This document shows positions 26,367 to 35,415 of a stretch of DNA of 64,000 nucleotides, in pieces. Source of the stretch: an uncultured Rhodospirillaceae bacterium (GTDB lineage Bacteria > Pseudomonadota > Alphaproteobacteria > Rhodospirillales > Casp-alpha2); contig CAJWCU010000017.1 of NCBI GenBank assembly GCA_913030825.1, positions 1 to 64,000 of the forward strand, given 5' to 3'. Below the pieces are notes generated by a model that was not told where the DNA came from, did no database searches, and worked only from the letters and a program-made list of their open reading frames with translations. A program made the position numbers and the translations under genes. Each line of letters starts with the position of its first letter. Position 1 is the stretch's first letter.

Positions 26367-27251
26367 ATGACGACGATCAGTTTACCTGCCGTTCCCACCG
26401 AAGGAAGCCTGAGCCAGTATTTCCGGGAAATCTGGAAATTCCCTCTGCTTGAGAAAGAGCAGGAACAGGAGCTCGCCATTCGGTGGACCGAAAAGGGCGA
26501 TGTCGATGCCGCGCATCAGATGGTGACGTCCCACCTGCGCCTGGTGGCGAAGATCGCCATGGGCTACCGCGGCTATGGCTTGCCGGTCGCGGATTTGATT
26601 TCCGAAGGCAACATCGGTCTGATGAAGGCCGTCAAGAAATTCGACCCCGACCGCGGTTTCCGTCTGTCGACCTATGCCATGTGGTGGATCAAGGCCGCGA
26701 TCACGGAATACATCCTGAAGTCCTGGTCGTTGGTTAAGATGGGCACCGTGGCGTCCCAGAAGAAACTGTTCTTCAGCCTGCGTAACCTCAAGGGCCGGCT
26801 GAAGATCATGGATACCGGCGAATTGAACCCGGAGGACGCAAAGCGTCTGTCCGATGAAGTCGGCGTTTCGCCAGAGGACGTCTCTTATATGAACCGCCGG
26901 CTGGCGGCCCGAGACCTGTCGTTGAACGCACCGGTGACCCAGGAAGAGGGCGCCGTCGAGTTCCAGGATACGTTGGTCGACGACCGCCCTGATCCGGAAC
27001 GCATGGTCGGCGAGTCGGAGGAAGGCAACTTCCGCCGCACGCTGGTTCAGGAGGCCATGGCGGCTTTGCCGAAACGCGAGCGTGAAATCTTTGTCGAACG
27101 CCGCCTGAGCGACGAACCCGCGACCCTGGAAGATCTCGGCTCCGTCTATGGCATCAGCCGTGAGCGGGTCCGCCAGTTGGAAAACCGGGCCTTCGAAAAA
27201 GTTCAGAAGCACGTGGCCCAGGCCTTGGCCGACACGGCTGCCGCCGTTTAA
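26367..27251 (+). CDS. rpoH: RpoH, heat-shock sigma factor sigma32
   Basis: 294 aa. Region 1.2/2 begins with SLSQYFREIWKFPLLEKEQE. Region 2 has HLRLVAKIAMGYRGYGLPVADLISEGNIGLM and YAMWWIKAAI. The RpoH box QKKLFFSLRNLK, unique to this sigma class, is intact. Region 4 is PATLEDLGSVYGISRERVRQLE, the -35 helix-turn-helix. It directs RNA polymerase to heat-shock promoters. It follows a leader with possible translational control and is followed by two hairpins. Confidence 0.97.
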   Translation: MTTISLPAVPTEGSLSQYFREIWKFPLLEKEQEQELAIRWTEKGDVDAAHQMVTSHLRLVAKIAMGYRGYGLPVADLISEGNIGLMKAVKKFDPDRGFRLSTYAMWWIKAAITEYILKSWSLVKMGTVASQKKLFFSLRNLKGRLKIMDTGELNPEDAKRLSDEVGVSPEDVSYMNRRLAARDLSLNAPVTQEEGAVEFQDTLVDDRPDPERMVGESEEGNFRRTLVQEAMAALPKREREIFVERRLSDEPATLEDLGSVYGISRERVRQLENRAFEKVQKHVAQALADTAAAV

Positions 27252-27255
27252 TTCC

Positions 27256-27275
27256 CGGCACCCGACTGGGTGCCG
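27256..27275 (+). terminator. hairpin just after rpoH
   Basis: A perfect 8-bp stem CGGCACCC/GGGTGCCG with loop GACT lies four bases after the rpoH stop. A short T-rich stretch (ATATCTTTTC) follows. Confidence 0.5.
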
Positions 27276-27296
27276 ATCCGATATCTTTTCCGCTTC

Positions 27297-27326
27297 ACCC
27301 GGCAACGCAATGGCGCGTTGTCGGGT
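27297..27326 (+). terminator. second hairpin after rpoH, likely terminator
   Basis: A 12-bp stem (27297-27308 with 27315-27326, one G-T pair) with a six-base loop is followed by GTTTGCGTTT. Together with the hairpin 20 bp earlier it probably ends rpoH transcription. Confidence 0.6.
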
Positions 27327-27342
27327 GTTTGCGTTTGGTGCC

Positions 27343-27366
27343 ACGGCGCAACGGCGCAACGGCGCG
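27343..27366. repeat. three tandem 8-bp repeats
   Basis: ACGGCGCA occurs twice and ACGGCGCG once, back to back, in the gap between rpoH and the next gene. It is a short simple repeat that could vary in copy number. No role is apparent. Confidence 0.6.
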
Positions 27367-27465
27367 ACGGATAGGTGAGGGGAGGAGAGGATTGGCGTGG
27401 ATGAACGCGGTCCGGCTCTGATAACCTCCGGGCATCGTTATCGATACGGTGAGAGCCCGGCGACC

Positions 27466-28233
27466 ATGCTTGTCCTTTTCACGGATTTCGGAACCGACGG
27501 CCCTTATGTGGGGCAGATGAAGGCGGTCTTGCACTTGGGGGCGCCCGGGGTGCCGGTGATCGACCTGATGCACGACGCACCGGCTTTCGATTCGATGTCA
27601 TCGGCATACCTTTTGGCCGCGCTGGCGCGCGAATTTCCGGCCGGTTCGGTGTTCCTGTCGGTGGTCGATCCAGGGGTCGGCACCGACCGGCGGGCGATCG
27701 TCGTCGAGGCAGGAGGGCAATGGTTCGTCGGGCCCGACAACGGGTTGTTCGCCATCTTGACGCGGCGTGCCGGGACGTCCGCTTTGGCCTGGCAAATCAC
27801 TTGGCGCCCGGCGCGGCTGTCGGCCAGTTTTCACGGTCGGGATTTGTTCGCGCCGGTGGCCGCGGAGATCGCTCGCACAGGGAGCTTCGATGCCGCTGCC
27901 AAGGGGGCGGAGATCGCCGTTGATTTCGTCGATCGTGCCGACTTTCCCGATGAATTCAGCGGAATCATCTACATCGATCCATATGGGAATGCAATTTCCG
28001 GCCTGGGGGCGGAAAATCTCTCGCCAAACGACCGAATTATAGTTCACAATGTTGAAATAAAAGGCGAAACGACTTTCGCATCGGTTCCTGAGGGTGCCTT
28101 GTTCTGGTATCGGAATTCGATGGGGTTGATCGAAATCGCCAGCAATAGAGGGCGAGCAGACCGACAGTTGGATTTGGAGGTCGGTACGGCGATTGAAGTG
28201 GTAGGAAATCAATCTGTGACAGCAGTCACTTGA
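27466..28233 (+). CDS. S-adenosyl-L-methionine hydrolase (adenosine-forming), DUF62 family
   Basis: 255 aa from the ATG at 27466; the frame is open from a GTG at 27397 but the family begins at LVLFTDFGTDGPYVGQMK. Motifs are VVDPGVGTDRRAIVV, FVGPDNGLF and FHGRDLFAPVAAEIA, with an N-terminal domain joined to a small C-terminal beta domain containing YIDPYGNAISG. Enzymes of this family use hydroxide to split SAM into adenosine and methionine; relatives act as chlorinases or fluorinases. The physiological role is unsettled. The 3' third is noticeably lower in GC. Confidence 0.85.
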   Translation: MLVLFTDFGTDGPYVGQMKAVLHLGAPGVPVIDLMHDAPAFDSMSSAYLLAALAREFPAGSVFLSVVDPGVGTDRRAIVVEAGGQWFVGPDNGLFAILTRRAGTSALAWQITWRPARLSASFHGRDLFAPVAAEIARTGSFDAAAKGAEIAVDFVDRADFPDEFSGIIYIDPYGNAISGLGAENLSPNDRIIVHNVEIKGETTFASVPEGALFWYRNSMGLIEIASNRGRADRQLDLEVGTAIEVVGNQSVTAVT

Positions 28234-28367
28234 TGGCCTATACAGAAGGTTAAATCGTACCACTAAGGTACGGAAATTCTGTGTGCCATTGGGGGCCTGT
28301 CCGCGAGGGAGAAAGCCGCTGCGTTCGCTCAACCGAATGTGTCGATCGCAAACGTCTGCATGAGAGT

Positions 28368-29198
28368 ATGGCCATCCGTCTCAAATTTTGGGGAGTAAGA
28401 GGGAGTATCGCCTGCGCCACGCCGCAGCATATGAAGTATGGCGGCAATACGAGTTGCATCGAAGTCGAAGCGGGCGATTACCGTTTCGTCATGGATGCCG
28501 GCACAGGGATCCGGCCCTTCGGGAATGCTTTTCTCCAATCGGGGACGAAGTGTTCGCACCTGTTGTTGACCCATACGCATTGGGATCACATCAACGGCTT
28601 TCCGTTTTTCGTGCCTGCCTACAATCCCGAATGCGCCATCCACATCATGGCCGGCCATTTGAAAAGCCGCGGCGACGAAGGTATTCAGGACATCCTCTCG
28701 ACCCAGATGCACAACCCCATGTTTCCGGTACCGCTGGAGGCCATGCAGGCGAAGTTGCGGTTCGAGGATTTCGACGCCGGCGACAGCTTCTCCCTACCGT
28801 CCGACATTACCGTCAAGACGGCGGCGCTCAATCACCCCAACGGGGCGACCGGGTACCGCATCGAACATGATGGATCGTCGATCTGCTACATCACCGATAC
28901 GGAACATGTGCCCGGCCAGATGGATGAGAACATCCTGGGCCTGATCGAGGGCGCGGATCTGGTGATCTACGATTCGACCTATACGGAAGAGGAATTCCCG
29001 GCCAAGGTCGGCTGGGGGCATTCGACCTGGAACGAAGGCATGCGGTTGTGTCAGGCCGCCGGGGTCAAGCGCCACGCAATCTTCCACCATGATCCGGAAC
29101 ACGACGACGCCTTCATGGACAAGCTGGCCGTCGAAGCCGAGGCGGCCTGGGAAGGCAACTTCGTCAGCCGTGAAGGCATGGAACTCATTATCGAATAG
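28368..29198 (+). CDS. MBL-fold metallohydrolase (beta-lactamase superfamily II, PhnP/RNase Z-like)
   Basis: 276 aa from the ATG at 28368, where the conserved start IRLKFWGVRGSIA lies; the open frame runs back to 28281. GGNTSCIEV and LLTHTHWDHINGFPFF give the HxHxDH zinc motif. Later ligands lie in AALNHPNGATGYRI, YITDTEH and FHHDPEHDD. This short MBL class includes PhnP and RNase Z relatives and usually cuts phosphodiesters. The substrate is unknown. It lies 134 bp after the SAM hydrolase gene and may be a separate unit. Confidence 0.85.
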   Translation: MAIRLKFWGVRGSIACATPQHMKYGGNTSCIEVEAGDYRFVMDAGTGIRPFGNAFLQSGTKCSHLLLTHTHWDHINGFPFFVPAYNPECAIHIMAGHLKSRGDEGIQDILSTQMHNPMFPVPLEAMQAKLRFEDFDAGDSFSLPSDITVKTAALNHPNGATGYRIEHDGSSICYITDTEHVPGQMDENILGLIEGADLVIYDSTYTEEEFPAKVGWGHSTWNEGMRLCQAAGVKRHAIFHHDPEHDDAFMDKLAVEAEAAWEGNFVSREGMELIIE

Positions 29199-29296
29199 AC
29201 CTGCCCACCGGCCACATGTCCTGCCCGGGCGCGAACGATTTCACGAGAATTCGAATAAGAGACCGTTGAGAAGCCGGACGTGACGGCGTTTTCAGG

Positions 29297-30142
29297 CTAT
29301 TGCTGCGCCGGTTGGGCTTCGGCGGGGGGCTGGCCCTCGGTCTGCGGCACGGCGCCTTCCTGGCCGGGCTGGCCTTGGCCGGATGCTGCCTCCTCGGCGG
29401 CCTTGGCCTGTTTTTCGGCCTCTTCCTTCGCCCGCTTCAGGGCCAGGTGCTGATACCAGACCTCGCGTTCCTTCAACGACATGGCGTTGATGCGGATTGC
29501 CGTGCGCCGGTTGGTCGCGCGGTTTTCCGGGATCGGTGTGCCGTCCTCGGCGCGGTTCGGGACCTTGGGCTTTTGGTCGGCGAAGCCGGCGGCGCTGAGT
29601 TTCAGCGGATCGACGAACCCGTTGTCGGCGAAGAAACGAACGACTGTGGCCGCGCGCGCCGTCGACAGCTCCCAGTTCGACGGGAATTTTTCCGTCGAAA
29701 TGGGCTCATCGTCCGTATGGCCTTCGATCTGAATGTTATAGGTCGCGTAGCGTGGCGCACTGATCGTCTGGGCGATCTTTTCCAGGACCGGAATGGCGGC
29801 TTCGCGAAGTTCGGCCGAGCCCGGCTTGTAAAAGGCACTGGACGCCAGTTCGATGACCACGCCCTTGGAATCCTTGGTCACCTGCACGGCCCGGTCGGCC
29901 TGCATCTGGAACACCACGTCCTCGACGTCGATCTTGAGCTTTTCCGTCGGCGACGCGTTTTCATCGCCCGAACCGATCTTGTCCTTGATCGCGGCGGCGG
30001 CTTCCTCGTAGGCGGGAATATCGAATTCGGCGAAGGTCAGCATCATGACGAAGAAGCACATCAACAGGGTGATGGCGTCGGCGTAGGTGACCAGCCAGTC
30101 TTCTTTTTCCTCTTCGGGGGGCGGTTTGGCGGGGACTCCCAT
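29297..30142 (-). CDS. MotB-like OmpA-domain stator protein
   Basis: 281 aa. A single N-terminal membrane helix follows a charged start: DWLVTYADAITLLMCFFVMM, where the Asp matches the proton-binding Asp of MotB. Residues about 110-220 form an OmpA/MotB peptidoglycan-binding domain with IQIEGHTDDEPIS and NWELSTARAATVVRFF. The C-terminal tail (about 45 residues) is Ala/Gln/Pro-rich. It pairs with the MotA-like gene 51 bp upstream. No other flagellar gene is in view, so flagellar motor versus another proton-driven complex is open. Confidence 0.85.
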   Translation of the reverse strand: MGVPAKPPPEEEKEDWLVTYADAITLLMCFFVMMLTFAEFDIPAYEEAAAAIKDKIGSGDENASPTEKLKIDVEDVVFQMQADRAVQVTKDSKGVVIELASSAFYKPGSAELREAAIPVLEKIAQTISAPRYATYNIQIEGHTDDEPISTEKFPSNWELSTARAATVVRFFADNGFVDPLKLSAAGFADQKPKVPNRAEDGTPIPENRATNRRTAIRINAMSLKEREVWYQHLALKRAKEEAEKQAKAAEEAASGQGQPGQEGAVPQTEGQPPAEAQPAQQ

Positions 30143-30193
30143 GGTGTCACCTAGCGTGCAGAGGCGGGACGACGATGGCCCACCGGCGCACGG

Positions 30194-30988
30194 CTACCTC
30201 TTCATCTTGTCGATGTTGAAGTGGATCGCCGGGTCCAGGAAGCTGTTCATCCGGTCGGCGATGTAGCGGGGGTTCTTCTTGTCGGCCAGCAGCGACAGGC
30301 CCTCCGCGATCAAGTAGTTGCGGAACCGGACGATTTCCTCGCGCTGTTGGATCTTGGTCGCCGCGGGCATGAAGATCATGCGCGCGAACATCACACCATA
30401 AAGCGTGGTCAACAGCGCGACGGCAAGGCCGGCACCCAGTTCCGTCGGATCGCCGCCCAGGTTATCGAGCATGATGATCAGGCCGACCAGCGTCCCGATC
30501 ATGCCGAAGGCCGGAGCGGCGGCGCCCATATTACGCAGGATATCGACCTGGACCGTGTTGCGGCCGAAGGTCGATTCGATGGCGTTGGTCAGGATTTCCC
30601 GGACTTCTTCGCCGGTATAGCCGGAAATCACCATTTCCACGCCGAATTTCAGGAACTTGTCGCCGCGCACCGCTTTTTTGGCCTCGGCCTCAAGCGCCGG
30701 CGGGCCGCTTTTCTGTACCGTGTAGGCCCAACGGATGATGCGGCCGACTTCGGATTTCAGGACGTTGCGGCCGACTTTGGGCGAAAACAAAATCCGCCAG
30801 ATCAGCTTCAACGAGAGCATCACGTAGCGCGGCTCGTACGAAATGAAGGTCGATGCCAGGGTCCCGCCGACAACCATCAGCAGGCTGGAAAGGCTGAGAA
30901 AAATCAGGAAGTTGTCGGTGCTCATCAGAATCGCGCCGATGAACAGACCAAAAGCGGCCAGCAATCCGACAAGAGTGGTTAGCGACAT
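30194..30988 (-). CDS. MotA/PomA-like stator channel subunit
   Basis: 264 aa with four membrane segments: LVGLLAAFGLFIGAILM, FLSLSSLLMVVGGTLAS, then two after a cytoplasmic loop of about 100 residues. GAAAPAFGMIGTLVGLIIML and GLAVALLTTLYGVMFARM are the conserved MotA/ExbB-like channel helices. It should form a 5:2 channel with the MotB-like protein and use ion flow to do mechanical work. The length is normal. A good promoter lies 87 bases upstream, so the pair is a transcription unit separate from the secretion genes behind it. Confidence 0.87.
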   Translation of the reverse strand: MSLTTLVGLLAAFGLFIGAILMSTDNFLIFLSLSSLLMVVGGTLASTFISYEPRYVMLSLKLIWRILFSPKVGRNVLKSEVGRIIRWAYTVQKSGPPALEAEAKKAVRGDKFLKFGVEMVISGYTGEEVREILTNAIESTFGRNTVQVDILRNMGAAAPAFGMIGTLVGLIIMLDNLGGDPTELGAGLAVALLTTLYGVMFARMIFMPAATKIQQREEIVRFRNYLIAEGLSLLADKKNPRYIADRMNSFLDPAIHFNIDKMKR

Positions 30989-31074
30989 GTCTTCCCCGGA
31001 CCCCTAAACGGTGCGCGCCTGTCCTGCCGGATGGGGCGGGCCAGCGCGCCGTATACTCCCCATTTCACGTAACG

Positions 31075-31102
31075 TTTATAATAGATTGGCAAAAAATAAC
31101 AA
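31075..31102 (-). promoter_or_regulatory. promoter of the motA-motB-like pair
   Basis: On the minus strand TTGTTA (31097-31102) is followed after 16 bases by TATAAA (31075-31080). It lies in an AT-rich patch about 87 bases before the motA-like start. Confidence 0.45.
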
Positions 31103-31232
31103 ATGGTTAGCGCGAATACCGGTGGATCGAATTTAGAAACGGCGTCTTTCCCGGCTTATCGGCTGTTGCGCGGGCGGGCGGGCGCCCGGATCGCCAAGCG
31201 TTCATCCATGGGGGAATTCCGGGGTGTGAGGA

Positions 31233-32549
31233 TCACCGTTCGCGGAACGCTTCGTCTTTCAGTTTGAGGACCGGTTTAATGAGATAATCCATCACCGATT
31301 TACGCCCGGTGTGAATATCGACGGTCGCTTCCATGCCCGGCGTGATGGGCAGCAGGCCTTCCCGCTGGCCGAGGTAGGTTTTCTCGGTCTGTACGACGAC
31401 GCGGAAGTAGGGGGCGCCGTTCTCGTCGGTCGAGGCGTCGGGGGCGACGCTGATGACCATGCCGTCCAGACCGCCGTAGCGCACGAAGTCATAGGTCGAA
31501 ATCTTGACCACCGCCGGTTGGCCTTCGACGATGAAGCCGCGCTCCGTCGGGTTGAGACGCGCCTCAACGACCAGCTTGTCGCCGGTCGGCACGATTTCCA
31601 GGATCGGTTCGCCCGGCTTGACCACGCCGCCGACGGTATTGACGACCATCTTCTGAACGATGCCGTTGATCGGGCTTTTGATTTCCGACCGCGATCCCTG
31701 CCGTTCGGCTTCGGTGATCAGTTCCTGAATGCGGGCGATCGACTGTTCGACCTTGTTCAATTCCTCGCGGGCCTCGCGGCGGAACCCTTCTTCGGATTCC
31801 GATACGCGCTTCTTGGCTTCCTCGACGGCGGCCTGAGAGCGGGGAATAGCGGGCACCAGGCCCTTCAACTCACCGTCCAGGTCTTCGACCTCGGCTTCCA
31901 GTTTCAGGTGTTCGATGCGCGCGGTCAGCCCTTCGGCCAGCAGCGACGCCGACATGGAAAGGCGTTCGCGGGCGAGAGAGTAGTTGCGCTCCAGCGCCTT
32001 TTTCTTAGCCAGCAGCTCCTTGACGTCCAGCTCGCGCTGTTTGATCTGCTCCTTGAGGACGCTGATCGAGGCCTTCAATTCGCGCTGCCGGGCGTCATGG
32101 GCCTGGCGCTGCGCTTCGACCAGGGCGGGTTGCCGGGATTCCAAGGAACGCGGAAACTTGAGCTTGCGGCCCTCGGCCTCGGCCTGCAGGCGTGAACGGG
32201 CGGCTAGTTCGCTGTCCAGTCGAACCTGCAATTCCTCGCGGTTGGTGCCGCCGGACGCAAGGTCGAGCAGCAGCAGCGGCTGGCCGGTTGAAACCGTGTC
32301 GCCTTCCGAGACGTAGATTTCCTGTACGATCCCGCCTTCCAAGTGCTGAACCACCTTGGTCTTGCCCAACGGCACGACCTTGCCCATGGCGACCGAAACT
32401 TCGTCCAACTTGGCGAAGTTGGCCCAGGTCAGGACGACCGTGATCAGGATCATGATCGGCCAGGCGGCCACACGCAGCGACGGCATGGGCCGCTTAATCA
32501 GCAGCTCATCCAGCGGCGAGGCAATGGGCGGGTTCGCTTGGTGTTCCAT
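31233..32549 (-). CDS. HlyD-family membrane fusion protein of a type I secretion system
   Basis: 438 aa with GGAG seven bases before the ATG. After a short cytoplasmic start there is one membrane helix (VAAWPIMILITVVLTWANF). A biotinyl-lipoyl-like half follows (VVPLGKTKVVQHLEGGIVQEI), then a long coiled coil at about residues 120-280 rich in Glu/Leu/Arg. The second lipoyl half and barrel has EIKSPINGIVQKM. The C-terminus TPGMEATVDIHTGRKSVMDYLIKP is the conserved HlyD/PrtE end. It bridges the ABC protein and an outer-membrane TolC-like channel. No TolC or recognisable substrate is encoded nearby. Confidence 0.92.
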   Translation of the reverse strand: MEHQANPPIASPLDELLIKRPMPSLRVAAWPIMILITVVLTWANFAKLDEVSVAMGKVVPLGKTKVVQHLEGGIVQEIYVSEGDTVSTGQPLLLLDLASGGTNREELQVRLDSELAARSRLQAEAEGRKLKFPRSLESRQPALVEAQRQAHDARQRELKASISVLKEQIKQRELDVKELLAKKKALERNYSLARERLSMSASLLAEGLTARIEHLKLEAEVEDLDGELKGLVPAIPRSQAAVEEAKKRVSESEEGFRREAREELNKVEQSIARIQELITEAERQGSRSEIKSPINGIVQKMVVNTVGGVVKPGEPILEIVPTGDKLVVEARLNPTERGFIVEGQPAVVKISTYDFVRYGGLDGMVISVAPDASTDENGAPYFRVVVQTEKTYLGQREGLLPITPGMEATVDIHTGRKSVMDYLIKPVLKLKDEAFRER

Positions 32550-32588
32550 ATCTCGGCTCCAGCGCCGGTTCGGGCCAGTCCACAGGGA

Positions 32589-35078
32589 CTAGCGCGAGCC
32601 GCGCTCGTGCTCCATGGCTTTCAGTATATCAGCGTATGGGTCGTTACTAGAAGGCGAAGATGCCTTGGCCGCCGGTTTCGCCGCCGGCGCCGGTTGCGGC
32701 GCTTGTGGGGCGGGGCGCGAAGGTGCCGGTTGCGGCGCCCGCTGTGCGGCCTGCGGCTGTGGCTGCTGTTGTTGCGGGCGCGGTGCGGGCTGAGGCGCCG
32801 ATTGGGCGGCTGCCTGCGGGCGCGCGGTTTCCTGCGCCGGGCGTTGCGGCTGCTGGGGCTGTGCCTGTTGCGGGCGTTGCTGCGGCGGCCGGGGCTGCTG
32901 CGCTGCCGGTTGTGCCGGTTGCTGCGGTTTCGGCTGAGGTTGTTGTGCCGGGGCCTGTTGCGGTGCGGAGCCTGCCGGGGCATTCGTGGGCGCCGGGCGC
33001 TTGGGGGCTGCGGGTTCCACGCGCTGATCGCCATCCGTCGGAGCCGCCGCTTGCGCCGCCGGCGGGGCGGGGGTCTTGGCCTGGGATGCCTGCCGTGCCG
33101 CATTGGCGAGTGCCGCCGCCATGTCGGGCATGGGTGGCTTGGCCGCCGGTGCGGCCGCTGCGGGCTTGGCGGGGCCGGTGGCTGCCGGTTGCGGGGCAGG
33201 GGCTTTCGGTGCCGTTGCAGGGGCGCCTTGGGGGGCGCCTTGCGATTTTGCGTCCTGGGGTTTCGCGTCTTGGGGGGCGGGCTTGCCTTGTGGCGCACCA
33301 ACGGCCTGTTTGGCGTCGGGTTTTTGTCCGCCGTCGTTTTTATCGTTGCCCTTCGGTGGCTCTTCCATTGGCGGCAGAGGGTTCTGGCCGAACAGGCGCG
33401 GCAGGATTTCCGCCGACGGTCCGGCCAGGGCGACGCGGCCCTGATCGAGGGCGACAAGGTCGTCGCAAGCGGCCAGCAGGATCGGGCTATGGGTGACCAG
33501 GATGACCGAGCGGATCTTGGCGAGTTCGCGCAGGGTCTCGCGCAACGCCTGTTCCGCCTGACGGTCGAGGCTGGCGGACGGCTCGTCCATCATCAGAACC
33601 GCCGGATCGCCCAGCAGCGCGCGGGCGATGGCGATGCGCTGACGCTGACCGCCGGACAGGCGCGAGCCCGCTTCGCCGATGTCGGTGGCGTAGCCGTCCG
33701 GCAGGTCGATAATGAAGTGGTGAACGCCCGCGTGGGTCGCGGCCTTGATGACCTGTTCGTCCGTCGCGTCGGCGTGGCGGTGGGCGATGTTGTCGCGCAC
33801 GGTGCCCGCGAACAGCACGCATTCCTGCGGCACATAGCCCATCCAATCGGCCAGTTCGTGGCGTGTGAACTGTGCGATGTCGGCGCCGTCGAGCAGCACG
33901 CGCCCGCTGACCGGCCGGTACAGGCCCTGGAGCACCTTAAGCAGCGTTGTCTTGCCCGATCCGTTGCGGCCGACCAGCGCGTGAATGCCGCCGGCGGGCA
34001 GGGTGACGGTGACGTTGTTGAGAATCGGCTTGGCCGCTTCGCCATAACTGAAGACGACGTTCTCGGTCCGCAACTCGCCTTTCGGCGCGTCAAGGACGAC
34101 TTCGGCCTCCGTGCGTTCGCTGATCGTATCGAAGGTCTGGCCCAGCCGGTCGGCGGACTGTTTGAAGGAATTGAAGGTGCGCCACTGGTTGACCAGCTGG
34201 TTGAGCGGTCCCAAGAGGCGGCCCGACAGCATGTTGGCGGCGATCAGCGAGCCCATGGTCATTTCCTGATTGACGATGGCGAGCGCGCCGACGGTCGTCA
34301 TCAGCAGCGTCGTGCACATGGTCAGGGAGCCGCCCAGGTTCGAATAGAAATCGGTCTTGGCGCCGCGCACGGCGGATTTTTCGATGTTGTCGGCGTGGCT
34401 CTGTTCCCAATGGGGGCGCATCGCCTGGTCGAGGGCCAGGGCCTTGATCGTCGTGCGGCCCTGGATCATTTCGGCGATCAATTGATCGCGCGAGATCGAG
34501 GATTTGCGTTCTTCCTGGTTGGCTTCGGCCATGACGTTGCCCGACTTCCAGGCGACGAACATGAATAGCGGCAGGATGACCAGCAGGACCGGTGCCACCG
34601 GTGGCGCGATGGTGATGATGAGGATCAGGAACATCAAGACGAAGGGCAGGTCCGTGATCAATACCGCGGAGCCGCCGGACAGCGTGTTGCGCACGGTGTC
34701 GACGTCGCGGAACAGGCCCTGCCAATGGCCCGACGGTTTGGATTCCAGTTCCGAGAGCGGCAGAGACATAAGCTTGTCGAACAACTGGCGGCCGACCAGA
34801 ACGTCGACCCGAAGGGCAACCGTCTGCATGACGCGCGACCGGGCCAGCTTCAACACAAGGTCGAAGATGATCACCGCGATCATGCCGATCACCAGACCCC
34901 ACAGCGTGGAGATGCCCTTGTGAAAGACCACGCGGTCGAAGACCTGCATGGAAAACACGGGCGTTGCCAGGGCGACCAGATTGATGAACGCCGACATGAT
35001 GACGACCTCGCGGAAGGTCGGCATCAGGTTCTTGATGAACGGCTTAAGCCACGCGCGATTGTTGCCGGATTCCGCCAT
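32589..35078 (-). CDS. Type I secretion ABC transporter with unusual Pro/Ala/Gln-rich C-terminal tail
   Basis: 829 aa. Residues 1-310 are an ABC exporter membrane domain. The ATPase follows with Walker A GRNGSGKTT, signature LSGGQRQRIAIARALL and Walker B VLMMDEPSASLD. There is no N-terminal C39 peptidase domain. From about residue 565 to the end the protein carries roughly 265 residues of Pro/Ala/Gln/Lys low-complexity sequence, then ends in a predicted short helix (NDPYADILKAMEHERGSR). Most PrtD/LapB-type ATPases stop soon after the ATPase domain. The tail is in frame with high third-position GC and is unlikely to be an artefact. The hlyD gene follows after 39 bp. Confidence 0.9.
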   Translation of the reverse strand: MAESGNNRAWLKPFIKNLMPTFREVVIMSAFINLVALATPVFSMQVFDRVVFHKGISTLWGLVIGMIAVIIFDLVLKLARSRVMQTVALRVDVLVGRQLFDKLMSLPLSELESKPSGHWQGLFRDVDTVRNTLSGGSAVLITDLPFVLMFLILIITIAPPVAPVLLVILPLFMFVAWKSGNVMAEANQEERKSSISRDQLIAEMIQGRTTIKALALDQAMRPHWEQSHADNIEKSAVRGAKTDFYSNLGGSLTMCTTLLMTTVGALAIVNQEMTMGSLIAANMLSGRLLGPLNQLVNQWRTFNSFKQSADRLGQTFDTISERTEAEVVLDAPKGELRTENVVFSYGEAAKPILNNVTVTLPAGGIHALVGRNGSGKTTLLKVLQGLYRPVSGRVLLDGADIAQFTRHELADWMGYVPQECVLFAGTVRDNIAHRHADATDEQVIKAATHAGVHHFIIDLPDGYATDIGEAGSRLSGGQRQRIAIARALLGDPAVLMMDEPSASLDRQAEQALRETLRELAKIRSVILVTHSPILLAACDDLVALDQGRVALAGPSAEILPRLFGQNPLPPMEEPPKGNDKNDGGQKPDAKQAVGAPQGKPAPQDAKPQDAKSQGAPQGAPATAPKAPAPQPAATGPAKPAAAAPAAKPPMPDMAAALANAARQASQAKTPAPPAAQAAAPTDGDQRVEPAAPKRPAPTNAPAGSAPQQAPAQQPQPKPQQPAQPAAQQPRPPQQRPQQAQPQQPQRPAQETARPQAAAQSAPQPAPRPQQQQPQPQAAQRAPQPAPSRPAPQAPQPAPAAKPAAKASSPSSNDPYADILKAMEHERGSR

Positions 35079-35358
35079 GGAAGTCCCACTGCTCCTAATA
35101 TCCCAGCGCGAGACTAATGTATGATGGTAAACATGGGATGAACAGGGGCAGCTGCGTTTTAGGCCCGGTTTTCAAGCGGTTTCAGGGTAAACTCGCCCCG
35201 TTCCAGCGGCTGCGTCATGTGATCGGTTCGGCGCCTGAATTTCCCCAGTGGCGGGGCTTTGGGGCTGGCGGCGGCGGTGGGAACCTGTGATAATACTCAT
35301 GTACTCTGCCGTGGACGGGTGAACAACGCCGCGCGACGGCAGAGGCAAGGGGATATAA

Positions 35359-35409
35359 ATGAACCGGCCGCCGCCGACGGGCATGGCTTTCGGTTCGCGA
35401 GAGGGGTAA
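35359..35409 (+). CDS. possible 16-aa Pro-rich leader peptide before the cyclase
   Basis: ATG at 35359 follows AAGGGG by six bases. The 16 codons (MNRPPPTGMAFGSREG) stop at 35407-35409, six bases before the cyclase GTG, and the cyclase ribosome site GAGAGGGG lies inside its last codons. Three consecutive CCG Pro codons are the kind that stall ribosomes without EF-P. The arrangement would couple the two. Confidence 0.3.
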   Translation: MNRPPPTGMAFGSREG

Positions 35410-35415
35410 TCGCCA

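Noticed and set aside
32343-34568. 741-codon plus-strand frame over the secretion ATPase
   Set aside because: Arg/Gly-rich antisense translation of the ATPase and its low-complexity tail.
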